From Croceibacterium soli (GTDB taxonomy: Bacteria > Pseudomonadota > Alphaproteobacteria > Sphingomonadales > Sphingomonadaceae), in assembly GCF_009828065.1 (NCBI RefSeq), contig NZ_WTYK01000002.1:434001-498000 (forward strand): 64,000 nucleotides of DNA, in the 5' to 3' direction. Position numbers and translations under genes: made by a program. Of the stretch, positions 29,357 to 38,451 are shown in pieces. The first letter of the stretch is position 1; each line of letters opens with the position of its first letter. Under the pieces are notes generated by a model that made no database searches, was not told where the DNA came from, and saw only the letters and a list, made by a program, of their open reading frames with translations.

Positions 29357-29725
29357 CTAGTCTTCGTTCGCGGCGCCGGGGTGGACGGCCGCCAGGACGT
29401 CGCGCAGATCGCTCAGGCTATAGGGCTTCGTCAGCGTCGGCACTTCCCGCAGCGACTGCGGGTGCTCGGCATCGCCATATCCGGTTGCGAAGACGAACGG
29501 GATGCCCGATTGTTTCAGCGCCGTGGCCACGGCATAGCTTCGTTCGCCGTGAATGTTGACGTCGAGGATGGCAACGTCGGGCTGGCGGCTCTCCAGGTAT
29601 TCGAAGGCCTGCTGGATGGTGGTGGCCAATTCCGCCTCCTCGAACCCGAGCTCCAGGAGCATGTCCTCGAGCGCGAAGCCGACGATTGGCTCGTCCTCCA
29701 GCAGCAGGGCCGACCGAAGAGCCAT
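29357..29725 (-). CDS. Single-domain response regulator, FATGUY type
   Basis: A 122-residue stand-alone receiver domain. The acidic pocket LEDEP (Asp/Glu 10-12), phospho-acceptor Asp in AILDVNIHG (about 55) and the Lys in LTKPYS are present. The segment IPFVFATGYGD matches the FATGUY signature of single-domain regulators that act in the alphaproteobacterial general stress response (SdrG type). Its ATG overlaps the stop of the upstream HWE kinase by one base (TGATG), so the pair is translationally coupled and most likely a cognate kinase-regulator pair. With no output domain it should act by phosphotransfer or protein binding. Confidence 0.88.
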   Translation of the reverse strand: MALRSALLLEDEPIVGFALEDMLLELGFEEAELATTIQQAFEYLESRQPDVAILDVNIHGERSYAVATALKQSGIPFVFATGYGDAEHPQSLREVPTLTKPYSLSDLRDVLAAVHPGAANED

Positions 29726-31779
29726 CAGGCGGCCATCGGAAGCGGGGCGTCGATGGTGCAGCGGAGCCCGTCAGGGGCGAACTCCAGGGTGACCGAGCCG
29801 TGCAGCTCGGCCGCCAGCCCGCGCTCGATCATCCGCGAACCGAAACCCCTGCGGGTCGGCGCGGCGACGGGTGGGCCGCCCGCCTCCTTCCACTCCAGGT
29901 AGAGCCGTGGGCCGGACACGCCGGGCGTTACCTCCCAGCGGACAGCGATCGTTCCAGTGTCGTTGGACAGCGCCCCGTGCTTGATCGCGTTGGTGCAAAG
30001 TTCGTGGACCGCCATGGTCAGCGACACCGCGGTCTGCGGCGGAAGCACGACTTCGGAGCCTTCGAGCGTCACTCGCGAGGACAGCGCCCCGGTGGTGGCG
30101 CTTACCGAGTCCGAGATGATCTCCGACAGCAGCGCGGTCTCCCAGTTCTTACGGGTGAGCAGATTGTGCGCCGCTGCCAGTGCGCCGAGCCGGGCATCGA
30201 ACGCCTCTCTCGCCGCTTCCACCGGCAGCTTCCCCTTGAACGATTGCTGCGCCAGCCCCTGGACGATGGCAAGGGTGTTCTTCACCCTGTGGTTGAGCTC
30301 GTTGATCAGCAGGCTCTGGCGCTGTTCCGCCTTCTTCCTTTGCTCGATCTCGACCTGGGCTTCGCGGTAGAGGCGGGCATTGTCGAAGGCGATCGCCGCC
30401 TGGGCGGCAATCCCGCGAATAAGCTCCACATGGCTGTCCAGGAACCTGCCCGGCTTTTCATGGCCGAAGAACAGGCCGCCGATCACGCCTTCGGTGCGGG
30501 ACTGCACCGGCACGGCGAGATAGCTCCGCACAGGCAGATGGCCGCGCGGCATTCCGAAGTGCGGGTCATTTTTCCCGTACCGCGGGTCCTTGGTGATGTC
30601 GTCGGAGCGGACGATAGCCGTGCCGTCGAACGTGGGCTTGAACACTTCGGTCGCGCGGGGATGGCCGAACTGGTCGAACTGCGCCCGGTCGGCGCCGGTC
30701 AGGCTGTAGAGCACGAGCGCTTCGCCGTTCTGGTCCACCGTGTTGTAGAAGAACGCGCCGAACTGCGCGCCAGTGAGGGCCACGCCGGCGTCCGTCACCC
30801 GCTGGACGATCTTGTCGAGATCGAGCTCCGAAGCAAGCGCCGCGCCCGTCTGGTTCAGCGTTTCCAGGACCCGCGCATGGGTCGCCATCCGTTCTTCGGA
30901 CAGGCTCTGCTCGGTGACGTCGTACCCTTCGGCGAAGATGCCGGTGACGGCGCCCTCGGAGTCCCGCACCGGCTGGTAGATGAAGTCGAGGTAGGCCTGC
31001 TCGATAGGCCCGTCAGGAGTGCGGCGGACAAGCAGGGGCTGCTGGCGGCCGACGAACGGCTCGCCGGTCCGGTAGACGTTGTCCAGCAGCTCGAAGAAGC
31101 CCTGCCCCTCCAGCTCCGGCAGCGCTTCCCGCACCGGCAGGCCGACCAGCGTGCGGTCGCCGATCAGGCGCTGATATGCTTCGTTGACAAGTTCGAACGT
31201 GTGGCTCGGCCCGGAGACCATGGCCATGAACCCCGGCGCCTGGGCGAAGAGGTTCTCCAGCCGTTCCCGCTCCGACTTGATCGTGCGGACCGCGCGGACT
31301 TTCTCGGTCGTCTCGGTGCAGGCGCAGAACAGGCCGCGCACATGGCCCTGCTCGTCGCGGATCGGCGAGTAGGAGAAGGTGAACCAGGTGTCCTCGTCGT
31401 AGCCGTGCCGCTTCATCGTCAGCGGCAGGTCGTCGAGCCAGGAGGCCTCGCCATCGAGCGCGCGGTCGACCAGCGGGCCGAGGTCAGGCCAGATCTCGGC
31501 CCAGATCTCTTCGAACCTCTGCCCGAGCGCGGCCGGGTGCTTGGCCCCGAGAATGGGCGCGTAGGCATCGTTGTACAGGAAGCCGAGTTCGTCCCCCCAG
31601 GCGACGAACATCGGAAACTTCGAATTCAGCATCAGCGAGACGACCGACTTGAGCGGCGCCGGCCAACCTTCGGGATCGCCCAGCGGCGACGTGCTCCAGT
31701 CGAGCGCCAGGATCATCTCGCCAAGCGAGCCTCCGCCGGCAAGAAACGCCAGCGGCCCTTCGGCTGCGGCGTCTTTCAC
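29725..31779 (-). CDS. PAS-PAS-GAF HWE-family sensor histidine kinase
   Basis: A 684-residue soluble kinase. Two PAS regions (about 40-165 and 175-305) and a GAF domain (about 315-480, [20 protein letters not shown] to [14 protein letters not shown]) precede the HWE phosphotransfer domain at about 490, with [20 protein letters not shown] (phospho-His in NHRVKN). The ATPase part has [16 protein letters not shown] and the LEWKEAGG Trp-Glu motif that names the family. GTG at 31779 gives the longest version; ATG at 31716 is an alternative, neither with a clear ribosome site. An EcfG-like promoter lies upstream (31863-31887). The input signal is unknown. Confidence 0.88.
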   Translation of the reverse strand: MKDAAAEGPLAFLAGGGSLGEMILALDWSTSPLGDPEGWPAPLKSVVSLMLNSKFPMFVAWGDELGFLYNDAYAPILGAKHPAALGQRFEEIWAEIWPDLGPLVDRALDGEASWLDDLPLTMKRHGYDEDTWFTFSYSPIRDEQGHVRGLFCACTETTEKVRAVRTIKSERERLENLFAQAPGFMAMVSGPSHTFELVNEAYQRLIGDRTLVGLPVREALPELEGQGFFELLDNVYRTGEPFVGRQQPLLVRRTPDGPIEQAYLDFIYQPVRDSEGAVTGIFAEGYDVTEQSLSEERMATHARVLETLNQTGAALASELDLDKIVQRVTDAGVALTGAQFGAFFYNTVDQNGEALVLYSLTGADRAQFDQFGHPRATEVFKPTFDGTAIVRSDDITKDPRYGKNDPHFGMPRGHLPVRSYLAVPVQSRTEGVIGGLFFGHEKPGRFLDSHVELIRGIAAQAAIAFDNARLYREAQVEIEQRKKAEQRQSLLINELNHRVKNTLAIVQGLAQQSFKGKLPVEAAREAFDARLGALAAAHNLLTRKNWETALLSEIISDSVSATTGALSSRVTLEGSEVVLPPQTAVSLTMAVHELCTNAIKHGALSNDTGTIAVRWEVTPGVSGPRLYLEWKEAGGPPVAAPTRRGFGSRMIERGLAAELHGSVTLEFAPDGLRCTIDAPLPMAA

Positions 31780-31862
31780 CGGTGGTCGGAAGAGATGGAT
31801 GGCCGGATACCCGGCGCGCCGGCGGAGTCACCGGCTTCTTTCGCTGATCGCATGCGCACGTT

Positions 31863-31887
31863 AACCGCGATAGGTTCGATGTGTTCC
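31863..31887 (-). promoter_or_regulatory. EcfG-type promoter before the FATGUY kinase operon
   Basis: On the minus strand GGAAC (31887-31883), a 16-base spacer and GGTT (31866-31863). This fits the GGAAC-N16/17-cGTT pattern of the general stress sigma factor EcfG except for the first -10 base. It is about 84 bases before the kinase start. Confidence 0.5.
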
Positions 31888-31919
31888 CAAGTGCTTGCCG
31901 GCATTGGAGCCTACCCCGA

Positions 31920-32570
31920 TCATGTCCTCGGCGACGGCGAGGCCGGATCCGTCGTGCGAAGCTGCGGAGCCGCCTGGGCGATCACCCGCCAGGAGGAGCG
32001 CAGGAACAGCGCGGCCATCGCCGAGCCGATCAGAAGGTCCGGCCAAGGCGAGGCGAAGACGATCACCAGGCCGGCCGCGATCAGCACGCCGACATTGTTG
32101 ATCAGGTCGTTGCGCGAGCATTCGAACGTGCTGGCCATGTTCACGTCCTGCGCGCGGAAGCGCCACAGCAGGCGAAAGCACACGAGGTTGGCCGCGAGAG
32201 CGAGGCCGCCGAACACCAGCATCAGGGTGGAGGAAGGCGGCACGCCGCTGCGGATCTTGACCGCGACGTTTATCGCGATGCCGATGCCGAGCGCCAGGAT
32301 GAACACGCCCTTGAACATCGCCGCGCCGGCCTTCCAGCGGTCGCTGCGGGCGAGCGCGTAGAGGCTGACGGCGTAGACCAGCGCGTCCCCGAGCATGTCC
32401 GCCGCGTCGGCCATCAGCGCCGCCGAGCCGGCGACGACGCCCGCGCCGAATTCCAGCACGAACATCGCTGCGTTGATCGCCAGCACCGTCACCAGCACGC
32501 GGCGCTGGTCCGCCTGCCGGGCGATGCGCTCGAGCTCGGTCGATTTTGCGGAACAGCAGGACTCGGCCAT
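31920..32570 (-). CDS. Cation-diffusion-facilitator-like transporter, membrane part only
   Basis: A 216-residue membrane protein with about six helices and CDF features: ALMADAADMLGDALVYAVSL in the second helix (the acidic metal-site pair) and NDLINNVGVLIAAGLVIVFA in the fifth. In canonical CDF zinc transporters the second site carries His-Asp; here it is Asn-Asp...Asn, which may change metal choice. The C-terminal cytoplasmic metallochaperone-like domain is missing. The N-terminus has a CCS motif (MAESCCSAKS). ATG 32570 is chosen over a TTG at 32579. It stands upstream of, but is separately controlled from, the HWE kinase. Confidence 0.78.
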   Translation of the reverse strand: MAESCCSAKSTELERIARQADQRRVLVTVLAINAAMFVLEFGAGVVAGSAALMADAADMLGDALVYAVSLYALARSDRWKAGAAMFKGVFILALGIGIAINVAVKIRSGVPPSSTLMLVFGGLALAANLVCFRLLWRFRAQDVNMASTFECSRNDLINNVGVLIAAGLVIVFASPWPDLLIGSAMAALFLRSSWRVIAQAAPQLRTTDPASPSPRT

Positions 32571-32821
32571 TGGGCTCAAATGGCGAAACGGCCGGCGCGG
32601 TGCAAGATGCCTGGGGCTGATGGGCCTCCGCGCGGGGGCTGTGCGCGGAGGCCCCGAACCATTTCTGGCCCCATCCGCGGCGGGGGGTTGGGGGGCCGTT
32701 GCCGCGGAGTGATATGCAAACTACGAAATCGACAAGCGGTTCCTTGCAGAATGCGGACGTTTTTTCTTGGCTCGACAGGCTCGCTAGGATTTGGAGCGCA
32801 TCGGCGCTCCCCGCCGGGCGC

Positions 32822-33613
32822 TTACTGGCCGGAAAGGAACGCCACCAGCGTCTTGACCTTTTTCTGCCGCCATTGCGGCCGCGGGGCCACGAGCCAATAG
32901 GCGCGGCGGCCCTCCTCCGGTCCTTCCAGGATCTTCAGGCGGCCGGCTTCGAGCGCTTCCTCGCACAGGAGCAGCGGCAGCATCGCCTTGCCCAGCCCGG
33001 CGATCGCGCTGGCCAGCGCCTGGCCGGCGTTGCCGACCTGTAGCGCGGGCTCCACGCCGTCCGGCAATGGCGCGCCGGGCCAGGCGATCCATTCGTCCGG
33101 CGCTTCGGCGGAGGCGACGACGACCCGCTGGGCCGGCGCCAGCTGGACGCCTTCCAATTCGTCGGGGCCTTCGGTCAGGCGGATGGCGACATCGAGGTTA
33201 GCCTCGGTGAAGTCTACCTCGTCGCCGCCGATCAGCTGGTAGCGCACTTCCGGATTGGCCGCGCGGAACGCCGCCAGGCGCTGGGCGAGCCACTGGGCGT
33301 AGAACTCGCGCGGGGCGGCGATGGTGTAGAAATGGCTCGACTGGCCCGCCTGCATGGCCTGGACCGATTCCTCGAACCGCAGGAACCCTTCACGCAGCGG
33401 ATCGAGCCCGGCCTCGGCCTCGTCTGTCAGTTCCAGGCCCTTCGAGGTGCGCCGGAACAGCACGACACCGAGGACGTCCTCCAGCGCGCGGATCTGCTGC
33501 CCGACGGCGGCGGGCGTGACGGCGAGCTCGTCCGCGGCGCGGGTGAACGACAAGTGCCGCGCGGCGGCATCGAACACGCGCAGGGCGTTGAGGGGGAGGT
33601 GCGTGCGCTTCAT
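32822..33613 (-). CDS. LysR-family transcriptional regulator (GcvA-like)
   Basis: Winged-helix regulator. The N-terminal DNA-binding domain reads LPLNALRVFDAAARHLSFTR, AADELAVTPAAVGQQIRALE and VVLFRRTSKGLELTDEAEAG, closest to the GcvA/AmpR branch. The effector domain is short (total 263 residues against about 300). ATG 33613 is chosen on homology; the frame extends to 33748 over the intergenic region. It is divergent from the TonB receptor at 33793, with 179 bases between them, so it probably controls that receptor and itself. Confidence 0.88.
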   Translation of the reverse strand: MKRTHLPLNALRVFDAAARHLSFTRAADELAVTPAAVGQQIRALEDVLGVVLFRRTSKGLELTDEAEAGLDPLREGFLRFEESVQAMQAGQSSHFYTIAAPREFYAQWLAQRLAAFRAANPEVRYQLIGGDEVDFTEANLDVAIRLTEGPDELEGVQLAPAQRVVVASAEAPDEWIAWPGAPLPDGVEPALQVGNAGQALASAIAGLGKAMLPLLLCEEALEAGRLKILEGPEEGRRAYWLVAPRPQWRQKKVKTLVAFLSGQ

Positions 33614-33792
33614 GGAGCCCACGCGTTTAGGGTCCGAACCTGCGGCTGGCAACGGCTTGCGAGCGGGGCGTAGCGTTACGCAAACCACACACTGTGAAAA
33701 CAATTGCTGCCGGCGGTGCCCTGCAGCCTTGCCGGGGTGTTTGGCCAATCGTAACGGCGCCCCAAACCATCACAAAACGTTGGGAGTTGTTC

Positions 33793-36294
33793 ATGTCCTT
33801 CAAGTATCCCGCGCTGGCCGCACTGTTGCTGGCCGGCACATCCGCCCCCGCCTTCGCCCAGGCCGGCGGCTCCACCGAGCCGAGCCAGACCCCGCAGACT
33901 TCCGCCCAGGATGACGCGCAGCAGGCCGCGACCGATCCCACGCTCGAGCCGACCGACGGCAACGCGATCGTCGTCACCGCGCAGCGCCGCGAGCAGACGC
34001 TGCAGGACGTCAGCGCCTCGGTGATCGCGGTCGGTGCCGACCGCCTGGCGACCAGCCAGGTCAACAACCTGCAGGACCTGCAGACGATCGTGCCGAGCGT
34101 GAACTTCGGCAACGACTTCAACCAGGCGAAGATCTTCATCCGCGGCGTCGGCGCGAACACCTCGACGACCGGCAACGCCACCGGCGTCGCGCTCCACGTC
34201 GACGGCGCCGTGGTGGCTCGCGCAGAGGCGCAGCTGACCAGCCTGTTCGATCTGGAGCGAGTCGAGGTCCTGCGCGGACCGCAGGGCACGCTCTACGGCC
34301 GCAACGCCACGGGCGGCTCGATCAACCTGATCACCGCGAAGCCAACCAGCGACTTCTCCGGTTACGGCCGACTGACTTACGGCAACTACAACGCGATCAT
34401 CGCGGAAACCGCGATCAGCGGCCCGATCACCGAGAACGTCCTGTTCCGCGTCGCCGGCAAAATCGAGGACCGCGACGGTTACGGCGAGAACCCGATCACC
34501 GGTTCGGAGGTCGACGATCTCAAGCGGCGGATGGTCCGCGCCATGCTGCAGTTCAACATGTCGGATACGACCGACCTGCTGCTGTCCGGCGAATACTTCC
34601 GCCAGGACGACCACTCGGGCGCGATCCACTACCTGCGGGCATCGTTCCCCGGCGTGCCGCGGCTCGCGCCGCTCGGCGTCGGCGGCTATGCCACCGACCC
34701 GCGCGACCTCGCCTCGGAAGTCGACGTCGGCACGATCACCGACAGCTACTCGTTCACCGGCACGTTCCGCACGGAGCTGAGCGACGCGCTCACGCTAACC
34801 AACATCGCCAACTACCGCGATTTCGAAAGCTCGCTGTTCCAGGACCTGGACCTGTCGGCAGTGGTGAACAGCCTGCAGACGAACGGCCAGTCGACCACCG
34901 TGCAGGAACGCCGGATCGACAGCGTGCAGTATTCGAACGAGCTGCAGTTCAACTACTCGATCGACAATTTCGATCTGGTCGTCGGCGGCTTCTACTTCCA
35001 CGAACGCCAGCGCCCGATTGACAACGTCGGCCTCTCGCGCCGCAACGGCATGGCTTCTAACATCCCGCTGCTCCAGGCAGCGGGCGTCGATCTCGACGAA
35101 GCTTACGCGCTGTGCGGCTATTCGCCGGATAGCGTCACCGGCGGCAGCACCATCATCGCTCCCAAGCGCGTCTGCACCCGGTCGAATCTGGGCACCGAAG
35201 CATGGGCGATCTTCGGCCAGGCCAACATCGGGCTCGGCATGCTGACCCCTGCCCTCGACCAGTTCACGCTCAAGCTCGGCGGCCGCTACAGCCAGGAGAA
35301 GGTCGATTCCCGCAACCCGTCGATCATCATCGCGGCCGGCGGGCGCGGACCGGTGATCCGCTTCACCGAGGCGGGCACGTTCGTGGAGCGCAGCTTCAAG
35401 GACTTCACCCCCGAGGTTGGCCTGCAGTGGGAACCGAACCCCGACCTGATGCTGTACTATACCTACGCGGAAGGCTTCAAAGCCGGATCGGGCGAGAACG
35501 CCGCCGGCAGCCGCACGATCGTCGATCCCGAGAAGCTGCAGAACCACGAAGCCGGCATCAAGGCCACGGTGGCGAACGGCGTTTCGGTCAACCTCGCCGC
35601 CTACACGTACGACCTGCAGGGTGCGCAGCTCAACAAGACAATCGCCGGCGGCCCGACGGGCTATACGACAATCTTCGAGAACGCCGCCGGCACGAAGGCG
35701 AAGGGTATCGAGCTCGACATCTTCGGCCGGATCACGCCGGACTTCAGGATGAGCGGATCGCTGTCGTACACCGATGCCGAGTACGTCGACTTCGTAACTC
35801 TCGACCCGCTCGATCCGCGCAACGTAGCGACTCCCGGCCGTCCGGCGTACGATCCGGTGACGAACCCGGGCCCGACCGAATTCGGCGCACCGTGCGCGGG
35901 CGATCTCGATCCGGCAACGCGGACCTGCGAGATCCAGCTGGCCGGGAACGCCGTGCGTAACACGCCGGAATGGGCGTGGAACGTGCATGCCGAGTACGAC
36001 ATCCCCTTCGTGAACAGCGGCGAACTCACGCTGCAGGGTGACGTGACGTACCGGAGCCGGGTCTACTTCACGGAGTACCAGCGCGAGATCGAAAGCTCCA
36101 AGGCCTACACCATGGTCGACATCGGCGCGATCTATCGCACCGCCGACGACCGGCTGAGCTTCCAGGTCTTCGCCAAGAACCTGTTCGACGTCGACCGCAA
36201 GAGCAGCACGTTCGCCCTCGCGACGGGCCGGCTCATCGGCGCCACCTACCTGCCGCCGCGCACCTACGGCGCGACGATCGGGTACAACTTCTAA
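33793..36294 (+). CDS. TonB-dependent outer-membrane receptor
   Basis: An 833-residue outer-membrane transporter. A signal peptide (MSFKYPALAALLLAGTSAPA, cleaved after AFAQ) is followed by a low-complexity linker, the TonB-box-like NAIVVTAQRREQTLQDVSAS (about 56-75), a plug domain (with RGVGANTSTTG and the VEVLRGPQGTLYGRNATGGS signature) and a beta-barrel ending in the aromatic residue Phe (YGATIGYNF). The class is that of sphingomonad receptors for plant or aromatic compounds and siderophores; the substrate is not predictable. The start is fixed by the signal peptide and a GGGAG site. A strong terminator follows. Confidence 0.93.
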   Translation: MSFKYPALAALLLAGTSAPAFAQAGGSTEPSQTPQTSAQDDAQQAATDPTLEPTDGNAIVVTAQRREQTLQDVSASVIAVGADRLATSQVNNLQDLQTIVPSVNFGNDFNQAKIFIRGVGANTSTTGNATGVALHVDGAVVARAEAQLTSLFDLERVEVLRGPQGTLYGRNATGGSINLITAKPTSDFSGYGRLTYGNYNAIIAETAISGPITENVLFRVAGKIEDRDGYGENPITGSEVDDLKRRMVRAMLQFNMSDTTDLLLSGEYFRQDDHSGAIHYLRASFPGVPRLAPLGVGGYATDPRDLASEVDVGTITDSYSFTGTFRTELSDALTLTNIANYRDFESSLFQDLDLSAVVNSLQTNGQSTTVQERRIDSVQYSNELQFNYSIDNFDLVVGGFYFHERQRPIDNVGLSRRNGMASNIPLLQAAGVDLDEAYALCGYSPDSVTGGSTIIAPKRVCTRSNLGTEAWAIFGQANIGLGMLTPALDQFTLKLGGRYSQEKVDSRNPSIIIAAGGRGPVIRFTEAGTFVERSFKDFTPEVGLQWEPNPDLMLYYTYAEGFKAGSGENAAGSRTIVDPEKLQNHEAGIKATVANGVSVNLAAYTYDLQGAQLNKTIAGGPTGYTTIFENAAGTKAKGIELDIFGRITPDFRMSGSLSYTDAEYVDFVTLDPLDPRNVATPGRPAYDPVTNPGPTEFGAPCAGDLDPATRTCEIQLAGNAVRNTPEWAWNVHAEYDIPFVNSGELTLQGDVTYRSRVYFTEYQREIESSKAYTMVDIGAIYRTADDRLSFQVFAKNLFDVDRKSSTFALATGRLIGATYLPPRTYGATIGYNF

Positions 36295-36300
36295 GTTCGA

Positions 36301-36333
36301 GAGGGGCGCTTCCCGGCGGGAGCGCCCCTCTTC
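36301..36333 (+). terminator. Intrinsic terminator of the TonB receptor gene
   Basis: GAGGGGCGCT (36301-36310) pairs with AGCGCCCCTC (36321-36330), with further TCCCG/CGGGA pairing in the loop, followed by TTCAGT. It starts 6 bases after the stop codon. Confidence 0.75.
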
Positions 36334-36369
36334 AGTCCAAGCACCGCCCGCCACGCCCGCACGAGGGCC

Positions 36370-36545
36370 AACCCCCCCTCTGAAGAGGAGGGGCGCTAGA
36401 GGCGAAGCCGCTCTCCGACCAAGTCTCCAGAGCCCAAGCGCGATCTTTGCGCCTTCGCGCCTTTGCGTGAGCAAACCCTCTGCGCCTCCGCGCCTCTGCG
36501 AGCGCATTAGGCGGGAAAGCCCCCTCCTCTTCAGAGATGGGGGTG
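36370..36545. repeat. Family C and D repeats downstream of the TonB receptor
   Basis: Two GC-rich palindromes, CCCCTCTGAAGAGGAGGGG (about 36374-36393) and CCCCCTCCTCTTCAGAG followed by ATGGGGG (36520-36543), flank a low-complexity stretch of GCGCCTTTGCGCC-like units (about 36441-36503). The same two element types recur at 43891-44078. No gene is present between 36334 and 36570. Confidence 0.7.
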
Positions 36546-36570
36546 AAGGTGGTGGAGGCGCCGTGCGCCT

Positions 36571-36984
36571 TTAGCCCGCCGCTGCGGCGGGGGCTGCGAG
36601 GGGGAAGAAGGGGATGGCCACTTCGAACAGCTGCCCCTGCTGGTCGCGGAAGGTGTAGTGCCCCTGCATCGAGCCGTGCGGCGTCGGCAGCGGGCATCCC
36701 GAGACATAGTCGTGCGATTCGCCCGGGGCGAGGATCGGCGTTTCGCCGACGACGCCTTCGCCATCGACCAGGTTGATCATGCCGCGCGAGTCGCTGATCC
36801 GCCAGTGGCGGGTGAGCAGCTGGATCGTGTCATCGCGGCCGTTCTCGATGCGGATGTGATAGACCCAGAACCACTTGCCGGCTTCGACCTGCGACTGCTC
36901 GGGCATGAAGCTGACCGCCACCCGCACCGAAACGCCGTCGGTGATGGCCGTGTGCTGGAACAGGCTGTGGAGCGCGTCAATCAT
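36571..36984 (-). CDS. apaG: Co2+/Mg2+ efflux-associated protein ApaG
   Basis: A 137-residue single-domain protein of the ApaG/DUF525 beta-sandwich fold. It shows VSVRVAVSFMPEQSQVEAGK, FWVYHIRIENGRDDTIQLLT, RHWRISDSRG and the VSGCPLPTPHGSMQGHYTF signature. The family has been tied to Co2+ resistance, low-level Mg2+ efflux and Ap4A metabolism, but its biochemical activity is unsettled. An Ala-rich tail closes the protein. Confidence 0.93.
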   Translation of the reverse strand: MIDALHSLFQHTAITDGVSVRVAVSFMPEQSQVEAGKWFWVYHIRIENGRDDTIQLLTRHWRISDSRGMINLVDGEGVVGETPILAPGESHDYVSGCPLPTPHGSMQGHYTFRDQQGQLFEVAIPFFPLAAPAAAAG

Positions 36985-37039
36985 GGCACTGCCAGCGTAG
37001 CGCTTTCCGGGCCGGCGGCAAGGGCCCTGCGCAGCGGCT

Positions 37040-38395
37040 TCAGCGACTCTCCGGCCGGCTCGGCGCTACCAGTGCGCCCTGCCCGCATTTCAGCTCCCAG
37101 CAGACGCCGCCGGAGTGATAGCTGAGCGTCACCTCCGCATCGAGGTTGTGCCGCGGAACGTCGCGGATCAGCGTGGTGCCGAAGCCAGAGCGTTCGGGCT
37201 CCACCACGGGCGGGCCGCCGCCCTCCCGCCACCAGATCGAGAAGCCGTTGCCGTTTACGCCGCGATCCCAGCCGATGACGACATGACCGGCTGCGATGGA
37301 GAGCGCGCCGTACTTGAGGGAGTTGGTGGCCAGTTCGTGCAGCGCCATGCCGATCACTTCGGCAGTGCGCGGCGTGAGCGCGAGATCCGGCCCGGACACC
37401 CGCAGCTCGCCGGGCGCGTCGCTGATGAAGGCGAGCTGTTCGCGGACCAGGTCCCGAACCGGCACCTCGCGCCACTCCCGGCCCACGAGGATGTCCTGGT
37501 TGACCGCCAGGCTGCGCACCCGGTCCTCGAACCGGGCGAGGAAGCCCGCTTCATCCGGGGCGCTGCGACGAGCAAGCGCCTGGATCGTGGTCAGCATGTT
37601 CTTCGAGCGATGGTTGACCTCCATCAGCAGGAGGCGGATCTGCTCGGCCTGTTCGCGCTGATCGGTGATGTCGGTGTTCGTGCCGAACCACTGGACGATC
37701 TCGCCAGCTTCGTTGCGGATCGGCTTGGCGCGCGACAGGAACCAGCGGTACTCGCCGTTCTTGCCCCGCAGCGGGAACGTGTCCTCCCACTCCACACCGC
37801 TGACGAGCGCCTGGCGGAAGTGCCGCTCCACATTCTCCAGGTGGTCGGGGTGCTGCAGCTTCCTCCAGCCCGAGCCTTCGACTTCCTCCGGCTTGGTCCC
37901 GGTGTATTCGTACCAGCGCTGGTTGTACCAAAGGACCTCGCCTTCGGGGTCGGCGATCCAGGCGAGCTGGGAGATCGTTTCGGCCAGGGTACGGAAGCGC
38001 TCCTCGCTTTCGCGGATCTGCTCTTGCGCGCGCAAGTAGGGGCCGACGTCGCGGGCGATCTTGCTGGCGCCGATAACCTTGCCGCGTTCGTCCCGCACCG
38101 GAGAGACGCTGACCGACACGTCGAGCAGGTGCCCTTTCTTGTGCAGGCGCTTGGTATAGAACGGCTCCACCCGCGTGCCGGACCTGATGCGGCTGAGGAT
38201 CTCGTCTTCCTCCTCCTGCCGATCCGCAGGGAGGAGCCGGCGGATCGATCCGCCGATCATCTCGCGCGCGGTCCAGCCGAACAGCTTTTCCGCGGCCGGG
38301 TTCCAGGAGATCACCACGCCATCGGTGTTCTTGGCGACGATCGCATCGTCGGAGGATTCGACCAGCGCGGCGTAGAAGTTGCGGAGTTCGGTCAT
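37040..38395 (-). CDS. PAS-PAS HWE-family sensor histidine kinase
   Basis: A 451-residue soluble kinase. PAS1 (about 5-125, LVESSDDAIVAKNTDGVVIS), PAS2 (about 130-255, with PAC-type EYRWFLSRAKPIRNEAGEIV) and an HWE phosphotransfer domain (about 258-340, LLLMEVNHRSKNMLTTIQAL; the phospho-His is in NHRSKN). The ATPase domain has ALHELATNSLKYGALS and the IWWREGGGPPV Trp motif. The start is supported by AAGGGG 6 bases upstream. No response regulator is adjacent, so it is an orphan kinase in this window. Confidence 0.88.
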   Translation of the reverse strand: MTELRNFYAALVESSDDAIVAKNTDGVVISWNPAAEKLFGWTAREMIGGSIRRLLPADRQEEEDEILSRIRSGTRVEPFYTKRLHKKGHLLDVSVSVSPVRDERGKVIGASKIARDVGPYLRAQEQIRESEERFRTLAETISQLAWIADPEGEVLWYNQRWYEYTGTKPEEVEGSGWRKLQHPDHLENVERHFRQALVSGVEWEDTFPLRGKNGEYRWFLSRAKPIRNEAGEIVQWFGTNTDITDQREQAEQIRLLLMEVNHRSKNMLTTIQALARRSAPDEAGFLARFEDRVRSLAVNQDILVGREWREVPVRDLVREQLAFISDAPGELRVSGPDLALTPRTAEVIGMALHELATNSLKYGALSIAAGHVVIGWDRGVNGNGFSIWWREGGGPPVVEPERSGFGTTLIRDVPRHNLDAEVTLSYHSGGVCWELKCGQGALVAPSRPESR

Positions 38396-38451
38396 CCCAG
38401 CCCCTTCATCGAAGCATCGGTCGCCGACCTGCGCATCCCCGGCACCGACAT

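Noticed and set aside
29686-32361. An 891-codon open frame opposite the HWE kinase
   Set aside because: It runs antisense to a well-supported kinase and regulator and then into the CDF gene; no domain is seen.
34795-36507. A 570-codon open frame opposite the TonB receptor
   Set aside because: Antisense shadow. The plus-strand receptor has a signal peptide, plug and barrel end.
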